NCBI GenBank assembly: GCA_036389105.1
Contig: DASVQK010000113.1
Location: 1-15,517, forward strand
Origin: AC-37 sp036389105
Lineage (GTDB): Bacteria; Actinomycetota; Thermoleophilia; Solirubrobacterales; Thermoleophilaceae
Length of the DNA: 15,517 nt
Direction: 5' to 3'
The position numbers and the translations under genes were made by a program. Position 1 is the stretch's first letter. Every line of letters starts with the position of its first letter. This document shows, piece by piece, positions 5,529 through 12,546 of the stretch. The notes under the pieces were generated by a model. It searched no databases and had not been told where the DNA came from. It saw nothing but the letters and a program-made list of their open reading frames with translations.

Positions 5529-7973
5529 TCAGCGTCCGGACAGACCCGGCCCCCGACGGGTCTTCGGCGCGCCCTTGATGCAGTTCTTGTACTTGCGCAC
5601 GCTGATCGTGGATCCGCCCTTGCTCTGGAACACCTGGATGCGAACGGTGAACTTGCGCTTGGGGAACCGCTTGAGCACCACTCGCCGGATGTTCTTCCCC
5701 TTCTTGACGAGCTTGCGCTTGCCGTTGACGTAGACGTCCACGCGCACCGCGCGTGCGCCCTTGGCGTGGTGGATCCTGAAGCGGAACTTGCGCTTGTCGG
5801 CGCAGCCGCCGCGGGGCTTCGACTTCAGCCGCGCCGGGGGCACCCCGACCGCCGGCTTGTCGTTGGGACAGATGCCCGGCGGGCAGATCCAGACCATCGA
5901 GTGCGGCTTGTAGAAGCCAGCCCCCTTTACCCCCGGCCAGTCCTGGCGGTTGAAGTTGACCCCGAGCTTGCCGGTCTGCTCGTCCCGCCATCCGGTGTCG
6001 TAGGTCAGGTTGCCGCTCACCGGGTCCACGTTGACCAGGTACAGCTTGTGGTCGCCGTCAACTCCGCTCCGCGAGACGAAGTAGTCGGAGAACACGAGCC
6101 TGGTCGGGAACCCGTTCTGAGTCAGGCTCTGGTTGTCGATCGCTCCCCAGTGCGGGCCGCCGGTGGTCGGGTCGTCGACCGTCACCGTCGAGATCAGCCG
6201 CGGGCAGTCGGCGACCTGCTCGCCGTCGGCCACCCGCCGAACGGTGTCGCCGGAGCTGATGTCCACGTGCCCGTCGCCGTCGGTGTCGATCCCGCGGACC
6301 AGGTCACACGCGATCTTGCCGTCCTGCCCCGACTTGACCAGGGCCTCGATGTTCAGGTTGTAGACGACCTTGACGGGCTGGCCGTTCGTCGAGAGGTTCT
6401 CGATGTTCGGCGCCGCGCCGGTCACGGCCCTGAACAGCCAGCGGTTGTTGCGCGTCACCTGGTGCCACGCGCCGCCCTGGCACGGTCCCTCGTTCTCCAT
6501 GAAGTTGTCGAGGGACTGGTTGCGGGCCGCCTTCAGGGAGATCCCGTCGTCCCAGACCTGCTTCCACTCGCGCGAGGAATCGCCCTTCAGCTTGGTGATG
6601 TCCGGCGCGAAGAAGATGCCGCCGCCGCACATGGATCCGGAGAACATGCCCTTCGACTCGAGCGTGCCCGGGAAGTCCTCCGTCTTGGGCCACGTCTTGG
6701 CGTCCTCCATGACCCCGCGGTTGTCGTGCATCGTGTTCACGTTGGTGCGGTTGAGCGCCCGCCAGCCCTTCGGCATGTGCGCCACCGAGATGAGCTTGGG
6801 GTTGTTCTGGTCGGTCGTGTCCCACACACGGACCGTCGGGCGGAAGAAGCGCCCGCCGTCCGGCTTGAACGGGTCCATGACCACGAACTTGGGCTCGCCG
6901 TAGTCGGCCGTGACCATCCGGTTCAGGTCGGGCCGGATCTGGACGCCGTGCGGGTTGGAGCAGGTGTCGAGCGGCGCGGCCTCGTCCTGGGCGCACGGCT
7001 CGGGAATGCCGCCGGGGTTGCCGGTCTCGCGCGCTCCCACGACGCCGCCGGGCACCTCGGAAGCGACGACCAGGCCCTTCTCAGGGTCTGGCTTGAGCGC
7101 CACCGCCTCGCCGGGCGAGCCGGCGTAGTTCGAGTTGGGGCCGCCCATGTAGGTGCCGATGAACGTGCCCTTGCCGGCGCCGTCATAGGCGTCGGGAACC
7201 GATCCGCCCAGTGTCTCCGGAGGCGTGATCGTGTTGAGCAGCGCCAGGTTGGGCGCGTCCTTCAGGCCCACGACGAAGGTCGTGTCGTTGTACAGGCCGC
7301 CGGCGACGATCGGGTCGCCGTCGTTCCACTGGTACTGCATGTGGTGGGCCTCGGTCTCCCAGCCCCACGGCAGAGGCAGCTGGGCGAAGTTCACGACGTG
7401 CCCGTAGGTCGGGTTCGGGGAGCCGTCGAGGTTGATGCGGCGGGCGTCGAGCACCTGGAAGCCGTCGGCGCCCGGGATGAAGCGGTCCTTGAGGCTGCCC
7501 GTGTACTGGGTCGGGTTCGACTGGATGTCCCCCGAGTCGGTCCGGACCTGCGCGGTGTTCTCGTCGGAGGCGTTGGCGTGGCTCGACCAGACGAGCACGT
7601 ACTCGGGCTTGGCGAGCGGGCTCGGGGCGAGCTTCTGAGCCGCGTTGAGAAGCCGGGTGCGGTCCGCGCCGCTCTCCTTGTTGGCCTTGGCGACCGCCTC
7701 CTTGTAGCGCGCCACGGCCGCCGTCCACTCCTTGCTGGCCCTGTCGCGCGCCGCGAGCGCGCCCTCAGCGAGGTTGTTCTTCAGCCCGCTCGGCGAGTCG
7801 GACTCGGCGAGCAGCTTGTTGGCCAGCCACTCGGACTTCTCGGCCCCGCTCTTCTGGCCCGTGGCGGACGAGACGACCGCGAATGCCAGGGCGGCGGTGA
7901 CCGCCAGACAGAGGGCCGCCAGCGTGCCGCGCAGCCTCGCTCGCGATCGTGAACCAGTTCGCCCTTCTCGCAT
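5529..7973 (-). CDS. Secreted SBP56/methanethiol-oxidase-like beta-propeller with basic C-terminal module
   Basis: 814 aa. Residues 1-40 are a signal peptide (basic RSRARLRG, then a hydrophobic run). Residues about 125-700 read like the selenium-binding protein 56 / methanethiol oxidase propeller: YGHVVN then EAHHMQY (about 208-214, the family's His-His), a turn resembling P.L....I.P, NPHGVQIRPDLNRM (about 340), TVRVWDTTD, and KPHSMVW near the end (about 688). These His positions correspond to the proposed metal ligands. Family enzymes oxidise methanethiol with copper; enzymatic activity here is inferred. It is much longer than SBP56 (about 470 aa), with an N-terminal helical segment (40-110) and a C-terminal Lys/Arg-rich beta module (about 717-814) bracketed by two Cys, probably for surface attachment. 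The start has only a weak GGGGGGCGAGAG upstream. It lies 51 bp after the polylysine gene, so probably one transcript. Confidence 0.72.
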   Translation of the reverse strand: MREGRTGSRSRARLRGTLAALCLAVTAALAFAVVSSATGQKSGAEKSEWLANKLLAESDSPSGLKNNLAEGALAARDRASKEWTAAVARYKEAVAKANKESGADRTRLLNAAQKLAPSPLAKPEYVLVWSSHANASDENTAQVRTDSGDIQSNPTQYTGSLKDRFIPGADGFQVLDARRINLDGSPNPTYGHVVNFAQLPLPWGWETEAHHMQYQWNDGDPIVAGGLYNDTTFVVGLKDAPNLALLNTITPPETLGGSVPDAYDGAGKGTFIGTYMGGPNSNYAGSPGEAVALKPDPEKGLVVASEVPGGVVGARETGNPGGIPEPCAQDEAAPLDTCSNPHGVQIRPDLNRMVTADYGEPKFVVMDPFKPDGGRFFRPTVRVWDTTDQNNPKLISVAHMPKGWRALNRTNVNTMHDNRGVMEDAKTWPKTEDFPGTLESKGMFSGSMCGGGIFFAPDITKLKGDSSREWKQVWDDGISLKAARNQSLDNFMENEGPCQGGAWHQVTRNNRWLFRAVTGAAPNIENLSTNGQPVKVVYNLNIEALVKSGQDGKIACDLVRGIDTDGDGHVDISSGDTVRRVADGEQVADCPRLISTVTVDDPTTGGPHWGAIDNQSLTQNGFPTRLVFSDYFVSRSGVDGDHKLYLVNVDPVSGNLTYDTGWRDEQTGKLGVNFNRQDWPGVKGAGFYKPHSMVWICPPGICPNDKPAVGVPPARLKSKPRGGCADKRKFRFRIHHAKGARAVRVDVYVNGKRKLVKKGKNIRRVVLKRFPKRKFTVRIQVFQSKGGSTISVRKYKNCIKGAPKTRRGPGLSGR

Positions 7974-8024
7974 CTCTCGCCCCCCGAGTCCGATCCGATG
8001 ATGTCTATGTCTGTTTGACCTGTC

Positions 8025-8768
8025 TCAGCCGTAGAGCTGGCTGAGTACGTGCAGTTCCACGTGGAAGTCCAGTCCCGGCAGGCCGTCGCCCGCACAGTCG
8101 CTGAAGACCTTCCCGGCATCGAAGTTCACCCACTGGCCGTACGCAACCCCGTGTCCGGCCGACGCCCCGTTCACGTGCAGCGCCGCCTGGTTGGTCAGGT
8201 TGATCTCGTCGATCGTGATCTCGAGCTCGGGATCGACCGGGTCGGCCACAGCGGCCGTCACCGTCGACGCCTTGTGGGTGCTCCTCTTCTTCTTTTTCTT
8301 CTTCTTCTTGTGCTTCTTCTTCTTGTGCTTGCTCTTCTTCGAAGTCTTGGCCGGAGGGTTGTTGATCGACGGCGGCTTGGTGGTGCCATCGGCGAGGTCC
8401 GCGTCGAGCGCGCCCTTGGCGAAGCGCAGCACGGCCGGGCCGTCCTTGAACGACTGACCCACCGCGCAGGACATCGGCTGGTGCATGTCGGCCAGCACGT
8501 CGGCGCTCGACTTGCCGTCGAAAGGCTCGCCGTCGAGGAGGCCCTTGCAGCGCCCCTTGGAGTGCAGCTCGTAGCCGGCCGGGGTTACGACCCACGTCAT
8601 CTTCGGCAGGAACTTCATGTAGCCGTCCCACGTGCAGTCGCCCGTGAACGTGCTCGCGGACGCGCCGGGCGCGAGCGCGCATAGCGCGATCCCGGCGATC
8701 AGCCCTCCCAGCGCGATTACCCGACGCAAACCAGCTCCCGTGCTCGTGATACCTCTGCGGATGCCCAT
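8025..8768 (-). CDS. Small secreted protein with polylysine/histidine tract, function unknown
   Basis: 247 aa, family not recognised. The signal peptide is about residues 1-39 (RR near the N-terminus, hydrophobic 18-36, APGASA before the cut). The mature N-terminal part (40-130) holds C45, C74 and C101; the C-terminal part (168-247) is acidic then beta-like (ELEITIDEINLTNQ, FHVELHVLSQLYG) and holds C225, so one or two disulfides are possible. Between them, residues 141-166 have 17 Lys and 3 His in 26 positions, with eight Lys in a row. The tract probably is a flexible cationic linker that could bind cell-wall polyanions, nucleic acid or, through its His, metal. The start lacks a Shine-Dalgarno but has TAATCT 9 nt upstream. 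It is probably the first gene of a two-gene transcript with the SBP56-like gene, divergent from the CopC-CopD fusion. Confidence 0.72.
   Translation of the reverse strand: MGIRRGITSTGAGLRRVIALGGLIAGIALCALAPGASASTFTGDCTWDGYMKFLPKMTWVVTPAGYELHSKGRCKGLLDGEPFDGKSSADVLADMHQPMSCAVGQSFKDGPAVLRFAKGALDADLADGTTKPPSINNPPAKTSKKSKHKKKKHKKKKKKKKRSTHKASTVTAAVADPVDPELEITIDEINLTNQAALHVNGASAGHGVAYGQWVNFDAGKVFSDCAGDGLPGLDFHVELHVLSQLYG
8271..8348 (-). repeat. AAG-repeat tract encoding the polylysine/histidine linker
   Basis: On the minus strand this stretch is largely AAG codons broken by CAC (His) and a few Ser/Thr codons. Nearly all lysines use AAG; one is AAA. Such a near-pure triplet run can slip during replication, so its length may vary between strains. 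Confidence 0.75.
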
Positions 8769-8777
8769 GGTAGCCGC

Positions 8778-8783
8778 AGATTA
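8778..8783 (-). promoter_or_regulatory. Candidate -10 box (TAATCT) of the polylysine-protein gene, leaderless type
   Basis: Minus-strand TAATCT lies 9 nt upstream of ATG 8768 with no Shine-Dalgarno between. It sits in the 82-bp divergent gap shared with the CopC-CopD fusion, so the two promoters are close enough to be controlled together. Confidence 0.4.
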
Positions 8784-8850
8784 CCGTGAGTCAAAAGGGT
8801 CCGCGCCCGTTCTCCCGACGCCGGTAGAACAGGGACAATTTCGCGCGCGC

Positions 8851-11631
8851 ATGCGCGCTCGGCCGTATTCGCTCGCAGGGTCGCCGCGTGCCGCGGCGGC
8901 GCTCGCCGTGGCCTTTCTGCTGGCGTTCGCGGCCCCCGCGTCGGCGCACCCGTCGCTGGTGCAGGCGGCCCCCGCGGCCGGGGTGGTGGCGCAGTCGCCG
9001 CCGCGGGCCGTGGTGCTCTCGTTCACGGAGCGCGTGATCCCGCAGCTGTCGAGCGTCCGGGTCTCGGGCCCGACCGGCCGGATCCGCGTCGCGGAGCCCA
9101 AGCGCCGCGGCTCGAGCACGCTCACGGCGGCCCTCCGCGGCCGGCTGCCGCCTGCCGTCTACACCACTCGCTGGGTCGCCGTCGGCGACGACGGCCACAC
9201 CGTCTCGGGCAGCTTCCGCTTCGGCGTACCGCGCGCCGGGGGCGCCCCGCCGCCCGGGGTCGAGCAGCTGGGGGCGCCCGGCGTGCGGGGGAGCCAGTCC
9301 AGCGGCAGCGAGGGCTTCCTCGGGATCGGAGTGCGCTGGCTGGCGCTGGTGGCGTCGGGGCTGCTCCTGGCGGGGGCGGTCCTCCGGCGGATGCTGCGGG
9401 CCGGGCCCGACGCGCGCTGGATGGCCGCGGCGCGGGCAGCGAGTGCGGCCGTGCTCGCGGCCAGCGCGTATGCCGCCGTGGACGCGGCGTACGCCGGCAC
9501 GGGCCACTCGCTCAGCGTGCTGGTGGCGCAGCCGACCGGAGTGCTCGCGCTGGTGCGTATCGGGGGGGTGCTGGCCCTGGCGGGAGCGGCCGCGCTGGCG
9601 GCGCGGCGCCGCGGCGGCGAGCGCACGGCGGACCTGCTGCTGGGGGCCGCCGGCTACACGGCGCTGATGACCTACGCGCTGGCCACGCACGTCCAGACCG
9701 TGACGGGCGGCGAGACGGCCGCGTCGGCGGTCCAGGTGGTGCACGTGGTGGCTGCCGGGCTGTGGATGGGCGGCCTGGTGTACCTCGTCACGTGCGCACG
9801 CGAGGCGCGGGCGCTGCGGGCGTTCGCCTGGGTGGCGGCCGCCAGCGTTGCGGTGCTGGCGCTCACCGGGATCCTGGCGGCGGTCCGCGAGGTGGACGAG
9901 TGGTACTTCCTGCGCTGGTCCGACTACGGGCGGGTGGTGATCGCCAAGACGATCCTCCTGCTGACGCTGGGCCCCGCGGCGCTCCTCACGGCGCTGGCCG
10001 CGCGGCGGGGCCGGGCGGGGGGCCGCGCCCTGCGCGCGGAGGCGCTCGGTGCGGTGGCGATCGCCGTGCTCGCTTCCACGCTGATCGGCTTGCCGCCCGG
10101 CCGTGGCCAGCTGCTGCCGGCGCAGCGGGGCAATCTGCTCGCGGGAGCCGCGTTCGCCACGCCCACGACCGGCGACGTGACGGTCCCGCTCACGGTCGCG
10201 CCCGCGCGGCCGGGGCGGAACACGATCGCGGCCACGCCGACGGCGCGCGGCCGGGGCGAGGAGCCGGCCCCGGCGCGCGCCGTGGAGGTCACGCTGCGCT
10301 GCGACTGCGCCCCGGGATCCGTTCGCGCGATCCTGAGCCGGCGGCCGTCCGGGACGTGGTCGGCACGCGCGACCCTGCCGGCGCCCGGCACCTGGTACGC
10401 CACCCCGGCCGTGGACGGCCGGCGCACGATCGCGCCGGTCCCGCTGGCGATCGGGGATCCGCCGGCGCCGGGACCGGCGCCGCGCGAGCTCGTGATGACC
10501 GCCGACCTGACCGGGACGGCGGCCAGCCGCTGCCGGGAGCAGGCTCAGGGGGCGATCCTCGCGATCGGGCGCTTCGACGCCGGCGGCGGCCTGGACGGCG
10601 GCCGGAAGGTGGTCGCGCGCGTGGAGGACGACGGCGGCGATCCCGCCCGGGCGGCGATCGCGGTGCGGGCGGCGCGGGCGCGCGGCGCCGTGGCCCTCCT
10701 GGCGCCGTGCGGCGGCGGGGCCACGGCGGCGGTGCAGGCGGCGGGCGGGCTGCCCACCGTCGTGGCCGACCCGGCCGTCCCGCCCGTGAACGGCCCGCGC
10801 GTCTGGCGCACGGCCGGGGAGCCCCGCGCCGAGGGCGTCGCGGTGGGCCAGTACCTGCTGTCCCAGCGGGTCGGGCGCGGCGGCGGGGCCCGGTCGGTGG
10901 CCGCGGTGGTGGCGCCGTCGGCGGGCGCGCCCGACACCGCGCCCGCGGCGCGGATCGCCGGCCTGCGGGCCGCGCTCGAGCCGGCGGGCCTCGGAGTGGT
11001 CCGCCTGCCGGCGGGGGTCGCCACTCGGCCGGCGGGCCTGCGGGCGGCCCTCGATCCCCGCCGCCACGCGGCCGTCTTCCTGGACGGGGACGCGGGGACG
11101 CTCGCCCGCACGCTGCGCGCCGTGGGGGTCGAGCAGGCGGCCCGCCACGTGGCGCCGGCGCCGGTGCTGGCCGCGAGCCCGCTGCTCGACGAGCGCTTCG
11201 TGCTCCGCTCGGGGGCGCTCGGGCAGTCAGGGGCGATCGCGTCGCCGACGGAGGTCCTGCCGGCCACCGGCGACGGGCTGCGCTACCTGGCCGGCCAGCG
11301 CGACCTCTTCCGGCCCGATCGCGCGTCGATCTCGGGGCTGCGCGGTTACGTGGCCGGCCTGGCGATCGCCGAGGGGCTGCGCGCGGGGACCGACCCCGAC
11401 GCGATCGCCCGCCGGCTGCGCAGCCCGCGCCCGTTCACCGACACCCTCCTGGCGCCGTGGCGGCCCTCCGCGCCGGCCGCCGGGGAGCCGCTGTTCCTCT
11501 TCCTCGCCCCTCGCTTCCTGCCGTCCAACCTCCTGCCCAAGCAGATCGGCGGTGAGGAGCACTCGGGAAGCTTCTTCGACGGCGGGTCGTGGTCCCTGAG
11601 GACCGGCAAGCCCTACGGCCCGCGGCCGTAG
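8851..11631 (+). CDS. CopC-CopD copper protein fused to a periplasmic-binding-protein-like domain
   Basis: 926 aa from ATG 8851, chosen because a signal peptide follows at once (1-32, ending in ASA); the same frame opens upstream at 8632 but that overlaps the divergent gene. After cleavage the mature protein starts with His33 (HPSLVQA). This His with D113/D114 and H116 (VGDDGHTVSGSF) is the CopC Cu(II) site (33-127). Residues about 158-416 form CopD with eight predicted membrane helices, including VVHVVAAGLWMGGL (297-310) and YGRVVIAKTILL. About 435-540 is a beta-rich extracellular domain with CDC (484-486). About 545-926 resembles a type 1 periplasmic-binding protein (ELVMTADLTG, EQAQGAILAI, VVARVEDDGGDPARA), as in branched-chain amino-acid receptors. 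Eight helices put both ends outside the cell. CopC-CopD fusions are known copper-uptake proteins; the C-terminal receptor domain is unusual. No Shine-Dalgarno is seen. Confidence 0.87.
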   Translation: MRARPYSLAGSPRAAAALAVAFLLAFAAPASAHPSLVQAAPAAGVVAQSPPRAVVLSFTERVIPQLSSVRVSGPTGRIRVAEPKRRGSSTLTAALRGRLPPAVYTTRWVAVGDDGHTVSGSFRFGVPRAGGAPPPGVEQLGAPGVRGSQSSGSEGFLGIGVRWLALVASGLLLAGAVLRRMLRAGPDARWMAAARAASAAVLAASAYAAVDAAYAGTGHSLSVLVAQPTGVLALVRIGGVLALAGAAALAARRRGGERTADLLLGAAGYTALMTYALATHVQTVTGGETAASAVQVVHVVAAGLWMGGLVYLVTCAREARALRAFAWVAAASVAVLALTGILAAVREVDEWYFLRWSDYGRVVIAKTILLLTLGPAALLTALAARRGRAGGRALRAEALGAVAIAVLASTLIGLPPGRGQLLPAQRGNLLAGAAFATPTTGDVTVPLTVAPARPGRNTIAATPTARGRGEEPAPARAVEVTLRCDCAPGSVRAILSRRPSGTWSARATLPAPGTWYATPAVDGRRTIAPVPLAIGDPPAPGPAPRELVMTADLTGTAASRCREQAQGAILAIGRFDAGGGLDGGRKVVARVEDDGGDPARAAIAVRAARARGAVALLAPCGGGATAAVQAAGGLPTVVADPAVPPVNGPRVWRTAGEPRAEGVAVGQYLLSQRVGRGGGARSVAAVVAPSAGAPDTAPAARIAGLRAALEPAGLGVVRLPAGVATRPAGLRAALDPRRHAAVFLDGDAGTLARTLRAVGVEQAARHVAPAPVLAASPLLDERFVLRSGALGQSGAIASPTEVLPATGDGLRYLAGQRDLFRPDRASISGLRGYVAGLAIAEGLRAGTDPDAIARRLRSPRPFTDTLLAPWRPSAPAAGEPLFLFLAPRFLPSNLLPKQIGGEEHSGSFFDGGSWSLRTGKPYGPRP

Positions 11632-11642
11632 GGGCGCGCGTT

Positions 11643-11660
11643 GCTCAAGGACTCTTGAGC
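11643..11660. terminator. Bidirectional hairpin between convergent copCD-fusion and yrbE
   Basis: GCTCAAG (11643-11649), loop GACT, CTTGAGC (11654-11660): a perfect 7-bp stem, 12 bp after the fusion gene's stop and within the 63-bp convergent gap. Confidence 0.65.
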
Positions 11661-11664
11661 GTCT

Positions 11665-11678
11665 GCCGTCGCGACGGC
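11665..11678. repeat. 14-bp perfect palindrome GCCGTCGCGACGGC
   Basis: A self-complementary GC palindrome directly after the 11643-11660 hairpin in the convergent gap. It may add a second termination structure for the plus-strand transcript. Confidence 0.4.
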
Positions 11679-11694
11679 CCGCAGCCGCCGCGGG

Positions 11695-12492
11695 TCAGCC
11701 GCCTATCGGCGCTCTTGGATTGGCGCCCCAGAAGATCTGGGTGCCGAGCATGCCCACGAGGTGGACCATCACGGTGTTGAGGACCATCGACTTCGCGGTG
11801 GCGGTCCCCACCCCGACCGGACCTCCGCCGGCCGTGTATCCGTAATAGGTGCCGACCAGGACGATGACGATGGCCATCGCCATGCCCTTGATCAGGCTGT
11901 ACAAGAGATCGGGTGGGTTCTGGAACATCCAGAAGATCAGGAAGAACCCTCCTGAGCTGACCTCCCCGATCTGCTGGACCACCGCCAGGTAGCTCGCGAA
12001 GAAGCCGGCGCCGACCGCCGCCAGGTACATGAACGGCAGCACGATGAGCGCGCCGAGCAGGCGCGTGCCGCACAGGAAGGTCATCGAGCTGATGCCCATG
12101 ACCTCGAGCGCGTCGATCTCGTCCGTGATCCGCATGGCGCCGATCTCGGCCACGAGGCCGGTGCCCACCTTGGCCGACATCATGTAGCCGAACGCGTACG
12201 GCATGATCTCGCGCAGGTCGCACCAGGCGCTGAACACGCCGGCGTTGGCCGGGGCGCCCACCGAGCGGCTGAAGTACGCGCCCTCGATGCCGCACTGCAG
12301 GCCGAGGATGAACGCCAGGCCCCAGATGACGAGCGTGGAGCCGGTGATGAGGATGCCGGCCTGCCGCAGCGCCTCGCCGAAGAACCGGAAGACGCGGAGG
12401 CCCAGGACCTCGCCAAACGCGCGACCGGAGAACTTCGCGATGTCGCCGAGCGCGGCAATCCAGTCGTGCGGGGCTTTGAGCCGGCGCATCAC
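11695..12492 (-). CDS. YrbE/MlaE-family ABC transporter permease (MCE-type lipid transport)
   Basis: 265 aa from GTG 12492; ATG 12489 is the next codon. The family signature EIGAMRITDEIDALEVMGI spans residues 116-134. Hydrophobic segments lie at about 48-68, 95-112, 136-175, 182-220 and 235-256, and the end VHLVGMLGTQIFWG is typical. MlaE/YrbE permeases pair with an ATPase and MCE substrate-binding proteins to move phospholipids, sterols or other lipids through the membrane. No ATPase, second YrbE or MCE gene is present here; downstream is a convergent gene, so partners must be elsewhere. It lies 54 bp after the stop of a polyketide synthase on the same strand. That gap holds a TATCTT box 9 nt before the GTG, so it may be transcribed on its own, read through from the PKS, or both. 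Confidence 0.92.
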   Translation of the reverse strand: MMRRLKAPHDWIAALGDIAKFSGRAFGEVLGLRVFRFFGEALRQAGILITGSTLVIWGLAFILGLQCGIEGAYFSRSVGAPANAGVFSAWCDLREIMPYAFGYMMSAKVGTGLVAEIGAMRITDEIDALEVMGISSMTFLCGTRLLGALIVLPFMYLAAVGAGFFASYLAVVQQIGEVSSGGFFLIFWMFQNPPDLLYSLIKGMAMAIVIVLVGTYYGYTAGGGPVGVGTATAKSMVLNTVMVHLVGMLGTQIFWGANPRAPIGG

Positions 12493-12501
12493 GGTCGACG
12501 C

Positions 12502-12507
12502 AAGATA
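12502..12507 (-). promoter_or_regulatory. Candidate -10 box (TATCTT) of yrbE, leaderless type
   Basis: Minus-strand TATCTT ends exactly 9 nt before GTG 12492, the same spacing as at two other genes here. No Shine-Dalgarno lies between. It favours GTG 12492 over ATG 12489 as the start and indicates a promoter inside the PKS-yrbE gap. Confidence 0.4.
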
Positions 12508-12546
12508 CCGCTTCGCGCGGAGGGGCGTCGCGGTCGGTGCGCGCCC

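Noticed and set aside
5766..7952. Plus-strand open frame (about 728 codons) opposite the SBP56-like gene
   Set aside because: Composition is that of an antisense shadow (Val, Arg, His, Asp rich, no motifs), while the minus frame has a signal peptide and family motifs.
8632..8850. N-terminal extension of the copper fusion from ATG 8632
   Set aside because: It would overlap the divergent signal-peptide gene by over 130 bp and place 73 extra residues before a perfect signal peptide; ATG 8851 explains the protein better.
8791..11148. Minus-strand open frame (about 785 codons) opposite the copper fusion
   Set aside because: Arg/Gly/Pro-rich without domains; the plus frame has a signal peptide, eight membrane helices and the CopC copper site.
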